Assembly: GCF_950295315.1 (NCBI RefSeq)
Contig: NC_080185.1
Span: 41,132,602-41,196,601 of the forward strand
Direction of reading: 5' to 3'
DNA from: Erinaceus europaeus
Taxonomy: Eukaryota > Chordata > Mammalia > Eulipotyphla > Erinaceidae
DNA length: 64,000 nt
Shown here: positions 11,888 to 23,135 of the stretch, one piece after another
Position numbering within the stretch: position 1 is the first letter of the stretch
How the letters are laid out: the number at the start of each line of letters is the position of its first letter
Notes under the pieces: generated by a model
Database searches by the model: none
What the model saw: only the letters and a program-made list of their open reading frames with translations
Told to the model about the DNA's origin: nothing
Made by a program: the position numbers and the translations under genes

Positions 11888-12570
11888 TACTAGGTCAGAG
11901 ATACTCAAAGTCTGTTGCCAGAATTAAAAAAAAATTAATCTGCTAATTAATTCTTTTAAGTTGTATTAAATCCAGGGCATTATACTTTATGGTGCATGTC
12001 ACCTAATATATTTATGTGCTGGGTGGTAATTTGGGAAATTGAAAAGGAGGGACTAACATATTCACAAGTCAGGTCTGGCAAGCTCACCTATCTGGATTGT
12101 TAACAGAGCAACAAGTAAGAAAAAAAAAAAAGTCATTCCTCTGGCAGCCGAAGTGGATATCATAAAGTCTATAAACTCCAGAATTGCATCTTGTTCCCAG
12201 TTATTGCCCCAGAGGCCAGCAAAATGCCTGGCACATTGCTTAATTGCAAGTACAATCAGACTTGCCTTGCAGCCTATTCATCCTTATTTTTGACACAATT
12301 CTAATAAGCTTAATTATCTGATTTATCAATCCCTGGTAGGTTGCAAGCTAAGAGGAGAACTAGGGCAATAAGAGGCAAGGGAATGGAAAATAAAAAGAGG
12401 CCGTTCAACCTCCAAGCCTTCCACCCTCTCTGCAAGCATCCCTTCACCTGCATCCGTCCTTTCTGTCCAGCCTCAGTTTATTATTTTCTCTTTCTGGTCG
12501 GTACCACTTCTGTAATTTAGGAGACTGTCACTCAGCCTCTTCAATCTGTCAGTTTCTTCTTTTTTCTCCC
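11888..12570. other. unique intronic stretch
   Basis: No exon-like frame and no repeat that I can name. Confidence 0.4.
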
Positions 12571-12574
12571 CTCA

Positions 12575-12925
12575 ATATTTACTATTTGATAGGACAGAAA
12601 GAAATTGAGAAGGGAGGGGGAGAAAGGGAGAGATAACTTGCCTTGCATGTTTGTGTTTGGGGTAGTCTAGATGGGTTCCGATCCCTGGTAACAAAGATGA
12701 GAGTAGCACTCAGTGGGGGACTGTAGTGTTGTGTGTGTTCTCTCTCTGTCTCTATCTCTCAAAATAAAATTAAGAAAAAAGTAAATGTTGGGCAGGGATA
12801 GAGCACTGATTCACTGCTCATGAACCCCCCCCCACACACACACGCAGGTGGAGAACAGAGGCTTGAACTCAAATCTTTGTGCATGATAATGTGCACTCAA
12901 CCAAGTGTATCATCGCCTGGCCCCC
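12575..12925 (-). repeat. SINE-B split by a SINE-D-like insert
   Basis: A SINE-B tail in antisense (TTTGATAGGACAGAAAG, to about 12638) is followed by about 135 bases of SINE-D-like sense sequence (GGGTTCCGATCCCTGGTAAC ... AAAATAAAATT). The SINE-B body and head then resume to CATCGCCTGGCCCCC. The join suggests a nested insertion. Confidence 0.6.
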
Positions 12926-13139
12926 TATTTAAGTTTTTTAGATCCTTGTGCTTGGTGAGAATGTGTGCTTATTATTTCTGGGTCCCTGCACATTGTAATG
13001 TGTATGGGCAAAGGGAGCAAGACATAGATGGAATGAAAATAATTAGTAAGATGCTTTAGCAAGGCTGAGGGAGAGCAGGGGAGGAAATTTTTTTCCTCCT
13101 GCCCATACACAAAAAGGCATGGGAATCTTTTTAAAATTT

Positions 13140-13212
13140 ATTTATTTTCCCTTTTTATGTATGGATCCCGGCTCAAGCCCCAGGATCACTTCACAAGCAG
13201 TAAAGCAGGTCC

Positions 13213-13257
<45 letters not shown>

Positions 13258-13275
13258 ATTCTCTCTCTCTCCCCT
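13140..13275 (+). repeat. SINE-A body fragment running into (TC)n
   Basis: GGATCCCGGCTCAAGCCCC and AGTAAAGCAGGTCCGCAGG belong to SINE-A. The pyrimidine-rich part has expanded into an uninterrupted TC run (about 13219-13254). Confidence 0.7.
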
Positions 13276-13487
13276 GCCTTTTTGACTTTTCTCCTGCTTT
13301 CTTGTCTGTGCCTCACATACTGGTCTCCCCAAGCGTTTTGTCTCTGGTCCTCTTTATTTCCCTTGTTGAAAAAGATACTTCTTTGTCTGGCTGGGATATG
13401 AGCATCTTCAGCTTAGGGAATTCAGAAGTGAATGTCTTCTCACAATTTTCTCTCTCTCAATAAAACTTTTTTTTAAATCCCTTAAAA

Positions 13488-13640
13488 ATGTATTATTTGA
13501 TAGAGACAGAAATTGAGAGGGGAGGGTGGGATAGAGAGGAAAAGAGACAGACCCCTGCAGCTGTGTTTCACCACTTATGAAGCTTTCCCTCTGTAGGTGG
13601 GGACTAGGGGCTTGAACCTGGATTTTTGTGCTGCCTCCCC
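13488..13640 (-). repeat. SINE-B, head truncated
   Basis: Antisense copy that ends at the GGGGCTTGAACCTGGAT box, without the CACCACCTGGCCCC head. Confidence 0.75.
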
Positions 13641-14370
13641 CATAATTTTCTCTCCACCTCTACCCCGCCCCAGGCCTGCATACAACCCCCGTATACACAC
13701 AGAAAAAAGGGACTGTAAAATTAAAAAAAAGTAAGAAACCTGCAATGTATATATTTTTCCTCCTATATTCCTTAGTATGATGGATGGGACTAGCATCTGT
13801 ATAATCACTTGAGTGGAATTGGAAACCATTCTATTCTCTACTGCCTTGACACCAGTATCCATTGGGTCAATTCTGCATGCTAATAGGTTCTCTCTCCTCT
13901 GGCCCTTCTGCGTCTGTACTTTGTGAAACCAAGTTCAAGATCATGTTATTGGCCACCATTCAGACTAGCAATCAAGGGGCTCCTAACTACTTCCAGTCTT
14001 CCATATGTTTTTTTTTTTTTTTTTTTATTTTAAGGTGGGGAAGAGCATCAATATTAGGCCAGTCTACTTAGGACATGTGATGCCTTTGTTGAGATGATCC
14101 TAGCATCCATTTTCTACCTCTGATTCTGTTCTAATCATGCCCACTTGCTTGCATGTGTCTCTGAGCTGCCATGTTTTCTTTTTCTTCGTGTTTATCTGTT
14201 TCCTATACCAGGAAGGCATGTTTTTTTTAATCTGTTTCCTATACCTGGAAGGCGTTTTTTTTTTTTTTTATCTGTTTCCTGTATCTGGAAGGCCCTTCCC
14301 CTGTTATCTGCATACTTAATTCCTACTCATTCTGCTCCCAGTGATCATTTATTTCCTTTTTATTCCAATT
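13641..14370. other. mostly unique stretch with three tandem short repeats
   Basis: Around 14195-14295 the motif ATCTGTTTCCTATACC...GGAAGGC occurs three times, each preceded by a T run. This is a small local triplication. I see no gene. Confidence 0.5.
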
Positions 14371-14656
14371 TAACAATTTAATAAAACAAATTGAAAGGGG
14401 AAGGAGGGGGGGAAAATAGAGGCTGGAGTTAGATAGCATAGTGGTTATGCAAAGAAACTCATGCCTGAGGCTCTGAAGTCCCAGGTTTAATCCCCCACAG
14501 CACCATAAACCAGAGCTAACCAGTGCTCTGGATACCTACAGGTTTTGCTTCACCACTTGTGAAGGTTTTCTCCTGCGGGTGAGGAGTGGGGACTTGAACC
14601 TGGGTCCTCACACATGATAATATATGCCCTTAACTAGGTGTACTACCACTGGCCCC
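14371..14656 (-). repeat. SINE-B interrupted by a sense SINE-C
   Basis: SINE-B tail (AACAAATTGAAAGGGG) lies to the left. A SINE-C in sense (TAGATAGCATAGTGGTTATG to CAGTGCTCTGG) occupies about 14422-14532. SINE-B then continues from ACCTACAGGTTTTGCTTCAC to TACCACTGGCCCC. The C copy is the younger of the two. Confidence 0.75.
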
Positions 14657-15148
14657 AACTCCTACTCATCCTTCAATTCAGCTCTGGTCTAGGTCTTGGG
14701 TGATGAAGCTGAGTGGAAAGTGCTTCAAAAATACCCTCAATGACATTTTGTGTGTTGGCTGCCCCAATTATAACACATCTTGGAATTAAAAACACTGGTT
14801 TTCTTGTCTGACCCTCACAGTAGACTAGAAATCTTGAGTCAAATAGTTAATGCAGTCAAGGTCAGTTGATTTCTTTGCCCACCAGTAATAGCCCCAGGTT
14901 ACTGTGTATTGTGTTCTTAGGTCTGCTTTACGCAGTTATTCATTTGAATTCATTTAATTTTTATTTCCCAACCTGCTGTGATCTAGGCACTGTGCTTTTG
15001 TGGCATTTGACAGTTCACAACCTCATCAAGGAAAGTCTGATTGTACTTACCCATTAGCATCTCTGAGAAATCTGGGAAGCGTGCAATCATTTTCTTTATC
15101 TTCCCTACCAAATGACTGCCTTTTCACTTTTTTTTTTTTACTTTTTAA
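14657..15148. other. unique stretch with a possible MIR remnant
   Basis: A weak MIR-like end lies at about 14930-15000 (TTATTCATTTGAATTCATTT ... CTAGGCACTGTGC). Nothing else is recognised. Confidence 0.35.
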
Positions 15149-15149
15149 A

Positions 15150-15424
15150 AAAATATTTATTTATTTTCCCTTTTTGTTGCCCTTTTTTTATTGTTGTAGT
15201 TATTGTTATTGATGCCATTGTTATTGGATAGGACAGAGAGAAATGGAGAGAGGAGGAGAAGACAGAGAGGGAGAGAGAAAGACAGACACCTGCAGACCTG
15301 CTTCACCGCCTGTGAGGAGACTCCCCTGCAGGTGGGGAGCCGGGTGCTCGAACCAGGATCCTTGGGCCGGTCCTTGCGCTTTGCACCATGTACGCTTAAC
15401 CTGCTGCACTACCTCCCGATTCCT
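15150..15424 (-). repeat. SINE-A
   Basis: Antisense copy, tail to head, ending CTACCTCCCGATTCC. Confidence 0.88.
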
Positions 15425-15444
15425 GCCTTTTTACTTTTTAAGTT

Positions 15445-15628
15445 TTGTTTAACTATTTTTCAGTAGAGAGAAACTGAGAGGGAAGAGGAAGATAGAGACA
15501 GAGATACCTGCAGCCTGGTTTCACTGCTTGTGAACGTCCCCTGCAGGTGAGGGCCAGTGGTTTAAACCTGGGTCCTCGCACATGGTAATGTGCTCACTCA
15601 AACAGGTGTGCCACTGTGCCACCCCGTG
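15445..15628 (-). repeat. SINE-B, diverged
   Basis: Antisense copy with TGGTTTCACTGCTTGTGAAC and GTGCCACCCCG at the head. It is the last repeat before exon 9A, 260 bases away. Confidence 0.7.
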
Positions 15629-15887
15629 ACTTCTTTTTTTTCTTTTGGTATCTAAAAGCTTATGATTTTGGTTATTGGGAAAGTCCTTTTTGTAGAGCAG
15701 CCTCTTTGTTGGCAATGAATGCCTATGCCTTGTTTCCTTGATAGAAAAGGGAGAAAAAGAAAAAGTTGGAATGAAGGAAAGAAGAAATCCGTGCGCTGGG
15801 AAGTGATGTCATTTTTGAACTTGGAAATTGACAGATGTGAAATGTTGTCACTGCTTTTGTTCTCAATTGTCCTTTTTCTACATCTAG

Positions 15888-16027
15888 CTCAAGACTGCAG
15901 TGCAGATGACGACAACTTCCTTGTGCCCATAGTGGTGGGAGCAGCCTTGGCAGGAGTACTTATTTTAGTGTTGCTGGCTTACTTTATTGGTCTCAAGCGC
16001 CATCATGCTGGATATGAGCAATTTTAG
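15888..16027 (+). CDS. LAMP2: LAMP2 alternative last exon 9A
   Basis: The acceptor CCTTTTTCTACATCTAG ends at 15887. CT plus the G of exon 8 restores Ala, followed by QDCSADDDNFLVP, a hydrophobic membrane span (VVGAALAGVLILVLLAYFI) and the tail GLKRHHAGYEQF, stopping at TAG 16025-16027. This is LAMP2A, the isoform known as the receptor for chaperone-mediated autophagy. The basic residues before GYEQF (KRHH) are the part of the tail implicated in binding the HSC70-substrate complex. The human tail has KHHH as I recall it, so one His is Arg here. Such a change keeps the charge and is not a defect. GYEQF is the lysosomal targeting signal. The exon is intact and in the same phase as 9B and 9C. Confidence 0.95.
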
Positions 16028-16415
16028 AACCTGCAGTTTGATTTTATCAGATCTCACGCCCCAGCAATTTCCTGGCCTCTCAGTCTTGAAACACTTTGCT
16101 TATTAAGATTGATAATGTTGAAACTTTTGCTTTTAAATCAGTCCCAGCTTTTTAAAGATGAGTGTTTACTAATGAAAACTATTCTTTTTGATCAGTTTAA
16201 AATGAAAGGGAAAAAAAGTTGTATCTACTGGTCCTGAAGACAAACTTGTTAGAAAGAACATCAGTGTATGTGTAATGCTTTAAGGTCCATCTTGTGAAGC
16301 CTTGGCCAAGTTTTGATCCTAACTTAAAGATGCCTTAAATTTTATTAACATGACTATTCTATAAGAATAAAATATGTAGTTGTTTCTTAATGAAATTAAT
16401 AAATACCATTTCACT
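16028..16415 (+). other. LAMP2: LAMP2A 3' untranslated region (extent inferred)
   Basis: Repeat-free AT-rich sequence after the 9A stop. AATAAA signals at 16366-16371 and 16398-16403 predict a 3'UTR of about 0.4 kb. A longer form cannot be excluded. Confidence 0.65.
16398..16403 (+). promoter_or_regulatory. polyadenylation signals, exon 9A
   Basis: AATAAA here and a second copy 32 bases upstream (16366-16371), followed by a GT-rich element (CGGTGTTCTGTTTTTCAGTG), a typical poly(A)-site arrangement. Confidence 0.65.
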
Positions 16416-16796
16416 ATCGGTGTTCTGTTTTTCAGTGTATAAGAACTGTCCTGATTGAAACTCATCACAGTGCCATTACATATACTTGATTAAACAGACA
16501 CTGAGTGACTTGACTTAACACAAGGACCCATCAGATATGGGCAAGCTTGGTTTTCAGTCAAATGTCCTCAGGACCATCAACATTCTTTAGGTTATGTGAT
16601 TTGCTGTCCCCCCCCCCCCAAGTTAAGGAAGCCAATAAACTCAGGCCTGTGATTCCCCTCACATATAAAACAGACCCACAAAGTCACAACAGAGCTTAAA
16701 TTGCCTTCAGAATTTGAGTTTTTGAAAAACTTCTTTTTTTGCCATCAGTGTTATCGCTAGGGCTTGATACCTACATGACTCCACTTCTCTCAGTGA

Positions 16797-16878
16797 CCCT
16801 CCCTCCCTCCTTCCCTCCCTCCTTCCTTCCTTCCTTCCTCCCTTCCTCCCTTCCTCCCTCCCTTCCTTCCTTCCTTCC
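16797..16878 (+). repeat. (CCTT/CCCT)n microsatellite
   Basis: About 80 bases of interrupted CCTT and CCCT units, ending exactly at the tail of an antisense SINE-C. It probably grew from that element's A tail. Confidence 0.93.
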
Positions 16879-16879
16879 A

Positions 16880-16995
16880 TTTACTTTTACCAGAGCACTG
16901 ATCAGCTCTGGTTTATGGTGGTGGTGAGGATTGAACGTGGAACCTTTGGTGCCTCAGGCATGAACAAGAACCACTATGCTATCTCCCCAGCCTGA
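16880..16995 (-). repeat. SINE-C
   Basis: Antisense copy, ACCAGAGCACTGATCAGCTC to ACTATGCTATCTCCCCAGCC. Confidence 0.85.
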
Positions 16996-16997
16996 CA

Positions 16998-17125
16998 TTT
17001 CTTTTTGATAGAGGTTGAGATGGAGAAAAGGAGAAGGAAAGACACCTGCAACACAGCTCTACTGCTTGTGAAAACCCCACCTCCCCACCCCTCGCAGGTG
17101 GAGACTGTGGAACTTGGACCCAAGT
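16998..17125 (-). repeat. SINE-B fragment
   Basis: Antisense tail and body (GATAGAGGTTGAGATGGAG, CACCTGCAACACAGCTCTAC). It stops at the GAACTTGGACCC box. Confidence 0.6.
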
Positions 17126-18240
17126 TAAAAAAAAAAAGGTTTCTTTTTTCAGCAATAAAAGCTGTAAAGATTCAAAAGATTCAAGGATATTTTAACCACC
17201 TGCCTTCCATCCCCCTTGTGTTTTTCTCTTCTCTGGATGTCTGATTAGCACTGGGAGAAATATTCTATGAGCTAATTAGGACAGACTGTGTTGTGTTTCT
17301 CTACCTCATCTTGTTGATCTCTAGAGCATTAAAATCTATTTAGTGTTGTCATCAGACTGGCACTTATGAAATGTAAGCGAACAACAATCTCAGAAGGGAG
17401 GCGGTGAAGCATGGCAACTAGGCTCTTGGCTTCTTCAAGACGGCCCCCATGGGACAGAGCCTAAATGGGGGTGTGCAGAGAAGCTGTTGGCGTGAAAATG
17501 AGCTATGTCATTAGCCCCCATTGAAGGATACTCCATGTTCTCAGTGCAGCTCAGATACTGTGTGTAGAGGTAAATAAGCTTAATCAGTAGACTTGAGAAG
17601 ATTCCCATTCAAGTGCTTTTTGTATTAATCCATCCTATGTAGATCTTGGTTTGTTCAGATGTTCTGTACCTCACTGGTTAGAGTAGCTTGCTATCCTGTT
17701 AGCAATCTCCAAAAGCATTTCACTAGGATTGAGTAAAATCTCTTCGACGAAGACTTACGTCCTTACTGAGATTTCTGTGGTAGATTTCTGAATCTTAGCA
17801 ACCTTGCTGGTTTTTTGTTTGTTTGTTTGTTTGTTTTTTAATAAGTACAAGAGGAAGAAAAGTTAGAAGGAAAATGCCATCATGTGTCACACCCAAGTGT
17901 CCCATCTTGTTCATTGCATTGATCTTATAAACAATTCACTCTTAACTCCGTAATTGTATAGAAAGGATGCAACTTCACTGAGGCTTCATAATGGGCAAAG
18001 AAAGATTATCATTCAGATTTATAAAACAAAGTTGTCCCCATGCAACCACTCCATTGGAAGACTAGTCTAAATGTGAGTTGATGAGCTCAGAACTAGGCAC
18101 TTGGAGTTTCTGTACTCTTGCAGTAAATAACATGCAATACCTAGGCTTTGCTTTGTTGTGAACATACTGAATATCGGTATTCTCACTAACACTACTAAAG
18201 TACCAACACACTCCTGTTTTGATATCTGGTTGCTACTTCC
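17126..18240. other. unique intronic stretch between 9A and 9C
   Basis: More than 1 kb without recognised SINEs. It contains a (GTTT)n run at about 17815-17838. No exon-like frame was found. Confidence 0.45.
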
Positions 18241-18244
18241 AAAG

Positions 18245-18372
18245 CTAAATCATCACAGCCTAGGAGATGGCTCCCAGGATAGTGCCTCGGGTTTGGAAGC
18301 ATTTGATCCCAGGCACCACCACATGTGCCAGAGTAACATTCTGGTTATTGTTAATAAGTGTTTCCAATAACA
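18245..18372 (+). repeat. SINE-D-like, old
   Basis: Sense copy with GGAGATGGCTCCCAGGATAG, TTTGATCCCAGGCACCACCA and CAGAGTAACATTCTGGTTA. Confidence 0.5.
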
Positions 18373-18442
18373 GAAACATTAGATGGGATTGAACTTGTGG
18401 ACCAACTGATGTGTATCAGGTGCTTTACAAATACCATTGTAC

Positions 18443-18715
18443 GGGAGTCGGGCGGTAGCGCAGCGGGTTAAGCACAGGTGGCACAAAACGCAAGGACTGG
18501 CATAAGGATCCCTGTTCCAGCCCCTGGCTCCCCATCTGCAGGGGAGTCTCTTCACAGGCGGTGAAGCAGGTCTGCAGGTGTCTATCTTTCTCTCCCCCTC
18601 TCTGTCTTCCCCTCCTCTCTCCATTTCTGTCTCCTATCCAACAACAACAACATCAATAACAATAACTACAACAACAAAACAAGGGAAACAAAAGGGAATA
18701 AATATTTGTTAAAAA
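18443..18715 (+). repeat. SINE-A, short-tailed
   Basis: Sense copy starting GGGAGTCGGGCGGTAGCGCA and ending GGGAATAAATATTTG. Little diverged. Confidence 0.9.
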
Positions 18716-18784
18716 TATTGTTGTACATAATATATAAAGACCTATTTTGGAATCATTACTCCCTCTCCCTTTTTTTAATTGATG

Positions 18785-18900
18785 AGGAAAGTGGGTTTCC
18801 ATTGAGATTATTTGACTAAGATCCTTTAACTAGTCACTGGAGGTGGCAAGATTCAAATTCTGTTCTGTCTGAATCCAGAGCCCTAAAGCTGTCTAGCACA
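18785..18900 (-). repeat. MIR
   Basis: Antisense MIR core: ACTAGTCACTGGAGGTGGCA, GATTCAAATTCTGTTCTGTC and CCAGAGCCCTAAAGC correspond to the end of the mammalian-wide repeat. Confidence 0.6.
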
Positions 18901-19440
18901 TGCATTCTGCCTTGGTCGAATGGAGTTGATTGCAACGTTTTGTATTTTGCTATCATTCACCCAGGCATCTGCTCAGCTAGAAATAATTATATAGAATCCA
19001 CTAGTCACCTCATGGCTGCATGGAAAAAAAATTAGCACTCACCTTTCTTGATTCTAAGTCTTTCTTAAAATGTTTACTACTTATACACAACTCTTGTTTT
19101 TAATGATTGTGGTGGCCAGGGAGAGCAGGGGTGGGGCAGTGATTTTTTTTTTTATGTAGATGATAGCTCTGTTCCTGGTACCATTAGACAATTAAAGATA
19201 AAATCTCCCCATATTGGACAAACACAGTTATTTGGACCCATTCCCATTCCTCCCTTAAGTTCTTGTTTCTGTACTGAGAAATTAGGTGTGATTTGAGATG
19301 AATAGATAATGAAGATCAGTTGCTTAGCAAACTGCGTGGATATGGAGAACGTCAGAAAATAAGGGAAATGCAAGCAAAGACATAACCTATGTACACTTTC
19401 AAAATGCTGACTTCTAGTTTGCTTGTTTCTACTTCATTGC
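18901..19440. other. unique intronic stretch before exon 9C
   Basis: No recognised repeat. The polypyrimidine tract of the 9C acceptor begins near 19450. Confidence 0.4.
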
Positions 19441-19492
19441 ACTCCTTACTAATTTCCTTTTCCTTGCTTTCTGTGTGTTCTTTTTCTAACAG

Positions 19493-19635
19493 CTGAAGAA
19501 TGTTCTGCTGACTCTGACCTCAGCTTTCTTATTCCTGTTGCAGTGGGTGTGGCCTTGGGCTTCCTTATAATTGTTGTCTTTATCTCTTACATGATTGGAA
19601 GAAGGAAAAGTCGTACTGGTTATCAGTCTGTGTAA
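19493..19635 (+). CDS. LAMP2: LAMP2 alternative last exon 9C
   Basis: The acceptor TTCTTTTTCTAACAG ends at 19492. CT completes Ala, then EECSADSDLSFLIP, the membrane span (VAVGVALGFLIIVVFISYMI) and the tail GRRKSRTGYQSV, with TAA at 19633-19635. This matches LAMP2C, the isoform reported as a receptor for direct uptake of RNA and DNA into lysosomes through its arginine-rich tail. The RRKSR cluster is preserved here, and GYQSV is the sorting signal. It is one codon longer than 9A and 9B. All three last exons share the plan EC/DC-acidic stretch, membrane span, basic tail and GYxx-phi, which fits ancient exon duplication. Intact, no frameshift. Confidence 0.95.
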
Positions 19636-19805
19636 TCAATTTTATATCACTTTTTTTTAAATTTTTTTTTGCCATGAGAAATGATGTTTTTACTGGCAAA
19701 AAAGCCAGGAAATACTGTGCAGTTGATTGTTGATGATACACAGCCTGACCTCAATGAGCTGCCAGCTGACTTGAGCATGAATAGAGCTCATTTAATAAAA
19801 GGAAA
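19636..19805 (+). other. LAMP2: LAMP2C 3' untranslated region (extent inferred)
   Basis: The AATAAA at 19794-19799 (CATTTAATAAAAGG) is the first signal after the 9C stop and predicts a short 3'UTR of about 180 bases. An open frame at 19681-19881 lies inside and is not taken as coding. Confidence 0.6.
19794..19799 (+). promoter_or_regulatory. polyadenylation signal, exon 9C
   Basis: AATAAA about 160 bases after the stop. A T-rich stretch (TTTTTCTCCCCTCTCC) follows within 50 bases. Confidence 0.6.
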
Positions 19806-20137
19806 AAAAGAATGTATCAAGATCGATTTTTCTCCCCTCTCCCCCCCCCATCTTTTTCTTCCTTTGTTAAAGTGTGGTTGAAAGAAAAATTGTAACTCCG
19901 AATATTTTCTTTGAGTAAACAATGATTTTAAACCCCCAGGATCCAATTAGGAAAGCATTGCTACTGAAGGATCATTTTAAATGTTGCATTTCCTTGGGTT
20001 CTGCTCCTTGGAGTTTTCTTTGCAAAGTCAAAAGCTGTTAAGAGAGTTTAACTGACTTTAGGAAAATCAACTCAACAGAAGAATGCACTTTCATTTGGCG
20101 GCACACATAAAATTTGGTTCTTGATAAGACTTCCTTT

Positions 20138-20355
20138 CCGGGGCTGGGCGGTGGCGTACCTGGTTGAGCACACAGGTTACAGTGCTCAATGACCCGGGTT
20201 CGAGCCCCCAGTCCCCACCTGCAAGGGGAAAGCTTCACAAGGGGTGAAGCAGGTCTGCAGGTGTCTCTCTGTCTGTCTCCCTCTCTGTCTCCCCTACCTT
20301 CTCGATTTCTGGCTGTCTCTATCCAATAAATAAAGATAATTAAAAAATAAATAAA
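20138..20355 (+). repeat. SINE-B
   Basis: Sense copy, GGGGCTGGGCGGTGGCGTAC to TATCCAATAAATAAAGATAA. The flanks AAGACTTCCTTTCC and AAGACTTCCTTTTCC form its target-site duplication. Confidence 0.92.
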
Positions 20356-20359
20356 AAGA

Positions 20360-21175
20360 CTTCCTTTTCCCACTTCCTAATCGGGATTATCGAAATCTGT
20401 GTTTCTCGGGTTCAAAAAAGAAAAGGAAGAGATGTCTTCATGAGACTGTGTGTAATAGCAAAAGTCTGGTCCGTTTCTTCATCATGGTTAATGACGACTA
20501 TATTTTAAGGGGATGTCTTTTTCCTCCTCGCATATGGAATATGTTGATTATCAGGTTTGACATTTATGATGAAGGATGAAGTAAAAGCATCAGCTTTGTT
20601 TGAGGGTATGGATACAAAAATGGCTATTTGTTTTAGGGTTATGATTTAAATATATTTTCCTTAGCTTGCTCAGAAAGTCAATTCTTCCTCCACTAGAAAG
20701 AAAATCAATTTTCTACTTTTTTTTTTGTGTGTGTCTCCTGCACTCTCCAGTCCCTGTATGAATAATTCCTAGTAGATAGTTTAATGTATTGATGGATTTT
20801 TTTTTCTCACAGCAGCAAGTGCTGACTCTATAGGCTGGCAGGCCCTGAAGTGTCATCTGTCAGATGATTATCTAATCAGAGTTGGACTGGGGCACTGCAT
20901 GAATGTGTTGATCTTGATGCAGACTTATGTCTGAATAGGGACCTCTGATGACTCTGCTTTCTAGAGGAAGATATCAGAGACCAGCCATCCCAGTATTGAC
21001 TTGATTGGCTGGGCTGTTGCATTGCCCTTTTCTTTGGAAGCATGGGGCTGTATTTCTCTAGGGTCCACATGGCTGCTTTATACACCTGTTATTAGCAGAG
21101 AGCTTATGCTCATGTTATCAGAGATCTTCCTTCACTTAAAAGACTGTTGCCTGGATGACACATTAAGCTTACTTT
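20360..21175. other. unique intergenic stretch downstream of LAMP2
   Basis: Repeat-free. No gene was recognised on either strand. Confidence 0.4.
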
Positions 21176-21177
21176 TA

Positions 21178-21465
21178 CTGGGAGTCAGGCAGTAGCGCAG
21201 TGGGTTAAGCACACGTGGCGCAAAGCGCAAGGACCGGCTTAAGGATCCTGGTTCGAGCCCCCGGCTCCCCACCTGCAGGGGAGTCACTTCACAGGCAGTG
21301 ACACAGGTCTGCAGGTGTCTATCTTTCTCTCCCCCTGTCTGTCTTCTCCTCTCCATTTCTCTCTCTCTCCTATCCAACAATGATGATATCAATAACAATA
21401 GCAGCAACAATAAAAAAAGACAAGGGCAACAAAAGGAAATAAATGAAATAAAAAAATGTTAAAAA
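21178..21465 (+). repeat. SINE-A
   Basis: Sense copy flanked by AAGCTTACTTTTACT on the left (21166-21180) and AAGCTTACTTTTACT on the right, a clear target-site duplication. Confidence 0.92.
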
Positions 21466-21479
21466 GCTTACTTTTACTA

Positions 21480-22845
21480 TAATAGAAGTCAGTTATTAAA
21501 CCCAAGGATTAAGTCCCCGTGTACCTCTTAGCACAGTTGAGGCACCTACCACTGTCTTGTTGCCCAGAACTGATAGCAGAACACTTAACCAATAACTGGA
21601 ATTGAAATTCTTGTTAAATAAAGGGGAAAAAAAATCCATTAGCATCTTTCTTTACTCTATTACCTGTATTTGTGTCTCAAAGCATGTATTCCAAACAGGA
21701 GTAGGAGGTCAGATTGCTTAATCCCATCTCCTTTAGAACTCTCTAGCTCTAACTTACAGGAGACAACTGCTGCTTTGCCAGCTGGTCCAAATTATGGCAA
21801 CATCAAGATCTGTGGCTTCATTTCAATAAATATTTTTGAGATGATTATCCGGAAGCCAGATTAGATAAATCAGCTTGTGACCTTGTTAAATTTATGGGTT
21901 GGAAGTTCAGATGTATTCAAAATTATGGATGGAATATTGATAGCATTTAATTCTTCATTAGGCATCATGGCGTTAGATAACCAACAAACATGCATTTAAT
22001 TCTTACTGAGAATATGATGCAGTGTATTAACAGGGTTAAAACGAATACTGCTTCAACTCCAATAAAATGCAGGGAGCTCAGAAATCTATGAACTGAGTGT
22101 GTGGTTAACCTTGTTGAGTTTATTTTTATGTACATCAGACAGTAGAACTTTGAACTCTTTAATTATAATGAAGCATTTTCCACTTAAGCATTTTTCGAAG
22201 AACTGATGCTTGCTGCTACCTAAGGTTTTGAGTATTTCGATCTAGTGAACTAATCAGTACCTGCAAAATAAAGCATATTGTGGTACTACTGTGTGATTTG
22301 ATGATATGTGATGTCTGGATCAATGGATTAAACGATAATAAAGATGATACAATCCATATGGACAGCTTCATTTTTACTCCATGTATTCTGCCTTAAGAAC
22401 TTGGTTTGTATAATCCAAGTTCTTCAAATTCAAACCTCTTGAATTGTCCACAGCAGCCTATCTAGGTCTGCAGATTAACCGATTGCCACCAGTAAAGAGG
22501 TACCTTCAAACCCTTAAAATACACTTCAAATTTCGGAGGGTCTACAGTCACGCAAATTCCAGGAAAACATTTGGTAATAAACTCTGGAAACCTAACAAAT
22601 GTGAGAGCTTCTTAATAAATGTCCTTTCAGCACACATGTCTGTCTGCATCGATGAACTGTACTTAATTGTTGAGCTTCTTTCTTTCTGGGTAAGGTAGAC
22701 CTCGGGAATATGCCAGGGGTACAAAGTGAGCTATCCAGTTTATGAATATTCTTTGAATTCCTTACAACTCAGTCTAATGCTCAACTGTTAGAGGATTAGA
22801 TTAAATGACAATACACTTAATTTTCTGAGATAATTGTTTATTTCG
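21480..22845. other. unique intergenic stretch
   Basis: About 1.4 kb of AT-rich single-copy-looking sequence. Short frames (e.g. 22444-22698) have no recognisable product. Confidence 0.4.
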
Positions 22846-22849
22846 TTTA

Positions 22850-22998
22850 AATGTTTCTTTTAATGAGAAAGATACAGAGAGAGACCAGAGCACTGCTCAG
22901 TTCTGGCATGTGGTGATGCTGGGGACTGATACTGGGACTTCAGGACCTCAAGCATCAGCATCTTTTGCAGAACCATTATGCTGTCCTCCCAACCCCAA
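22850..22998 (-). repeat. SINE-C
   Basis: Antisense copy with CAGAGCACTGCTCAGTTCTG and ACCATTATGCTGTCCTCCC. Confidence 0.8.
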
Positions 22999-22999
22999 T

Positions 23000-23135
23000 T
23001 TTTATTTATTAACGAGAGAGGAAGAGAGAACGAACCAGAACATCACTCTGGCACATGCATCACTGGAGATCAAACTTGAGACCTCATGCATGAGGGTTCA
23101 GTGTTTTTTCCACTACATCAGCTCCTGGGCCACCA
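23000..23135 (-). repeat. SINE-D
   Basis: Antisense copy directly behind the SINE-C: CATCACTCTGGCACATGCAT and GCTCCTGGGCCACCAC. Confidence 0.8.

Noticed and set aside
15719..16027. 102-codon frame running through exon 9A as a separate small gene
   Set aside because: The part before 15888 is intron: it ends in a perfect polypyrimidine tract and AG, and only the part after that matches LAMP2A.
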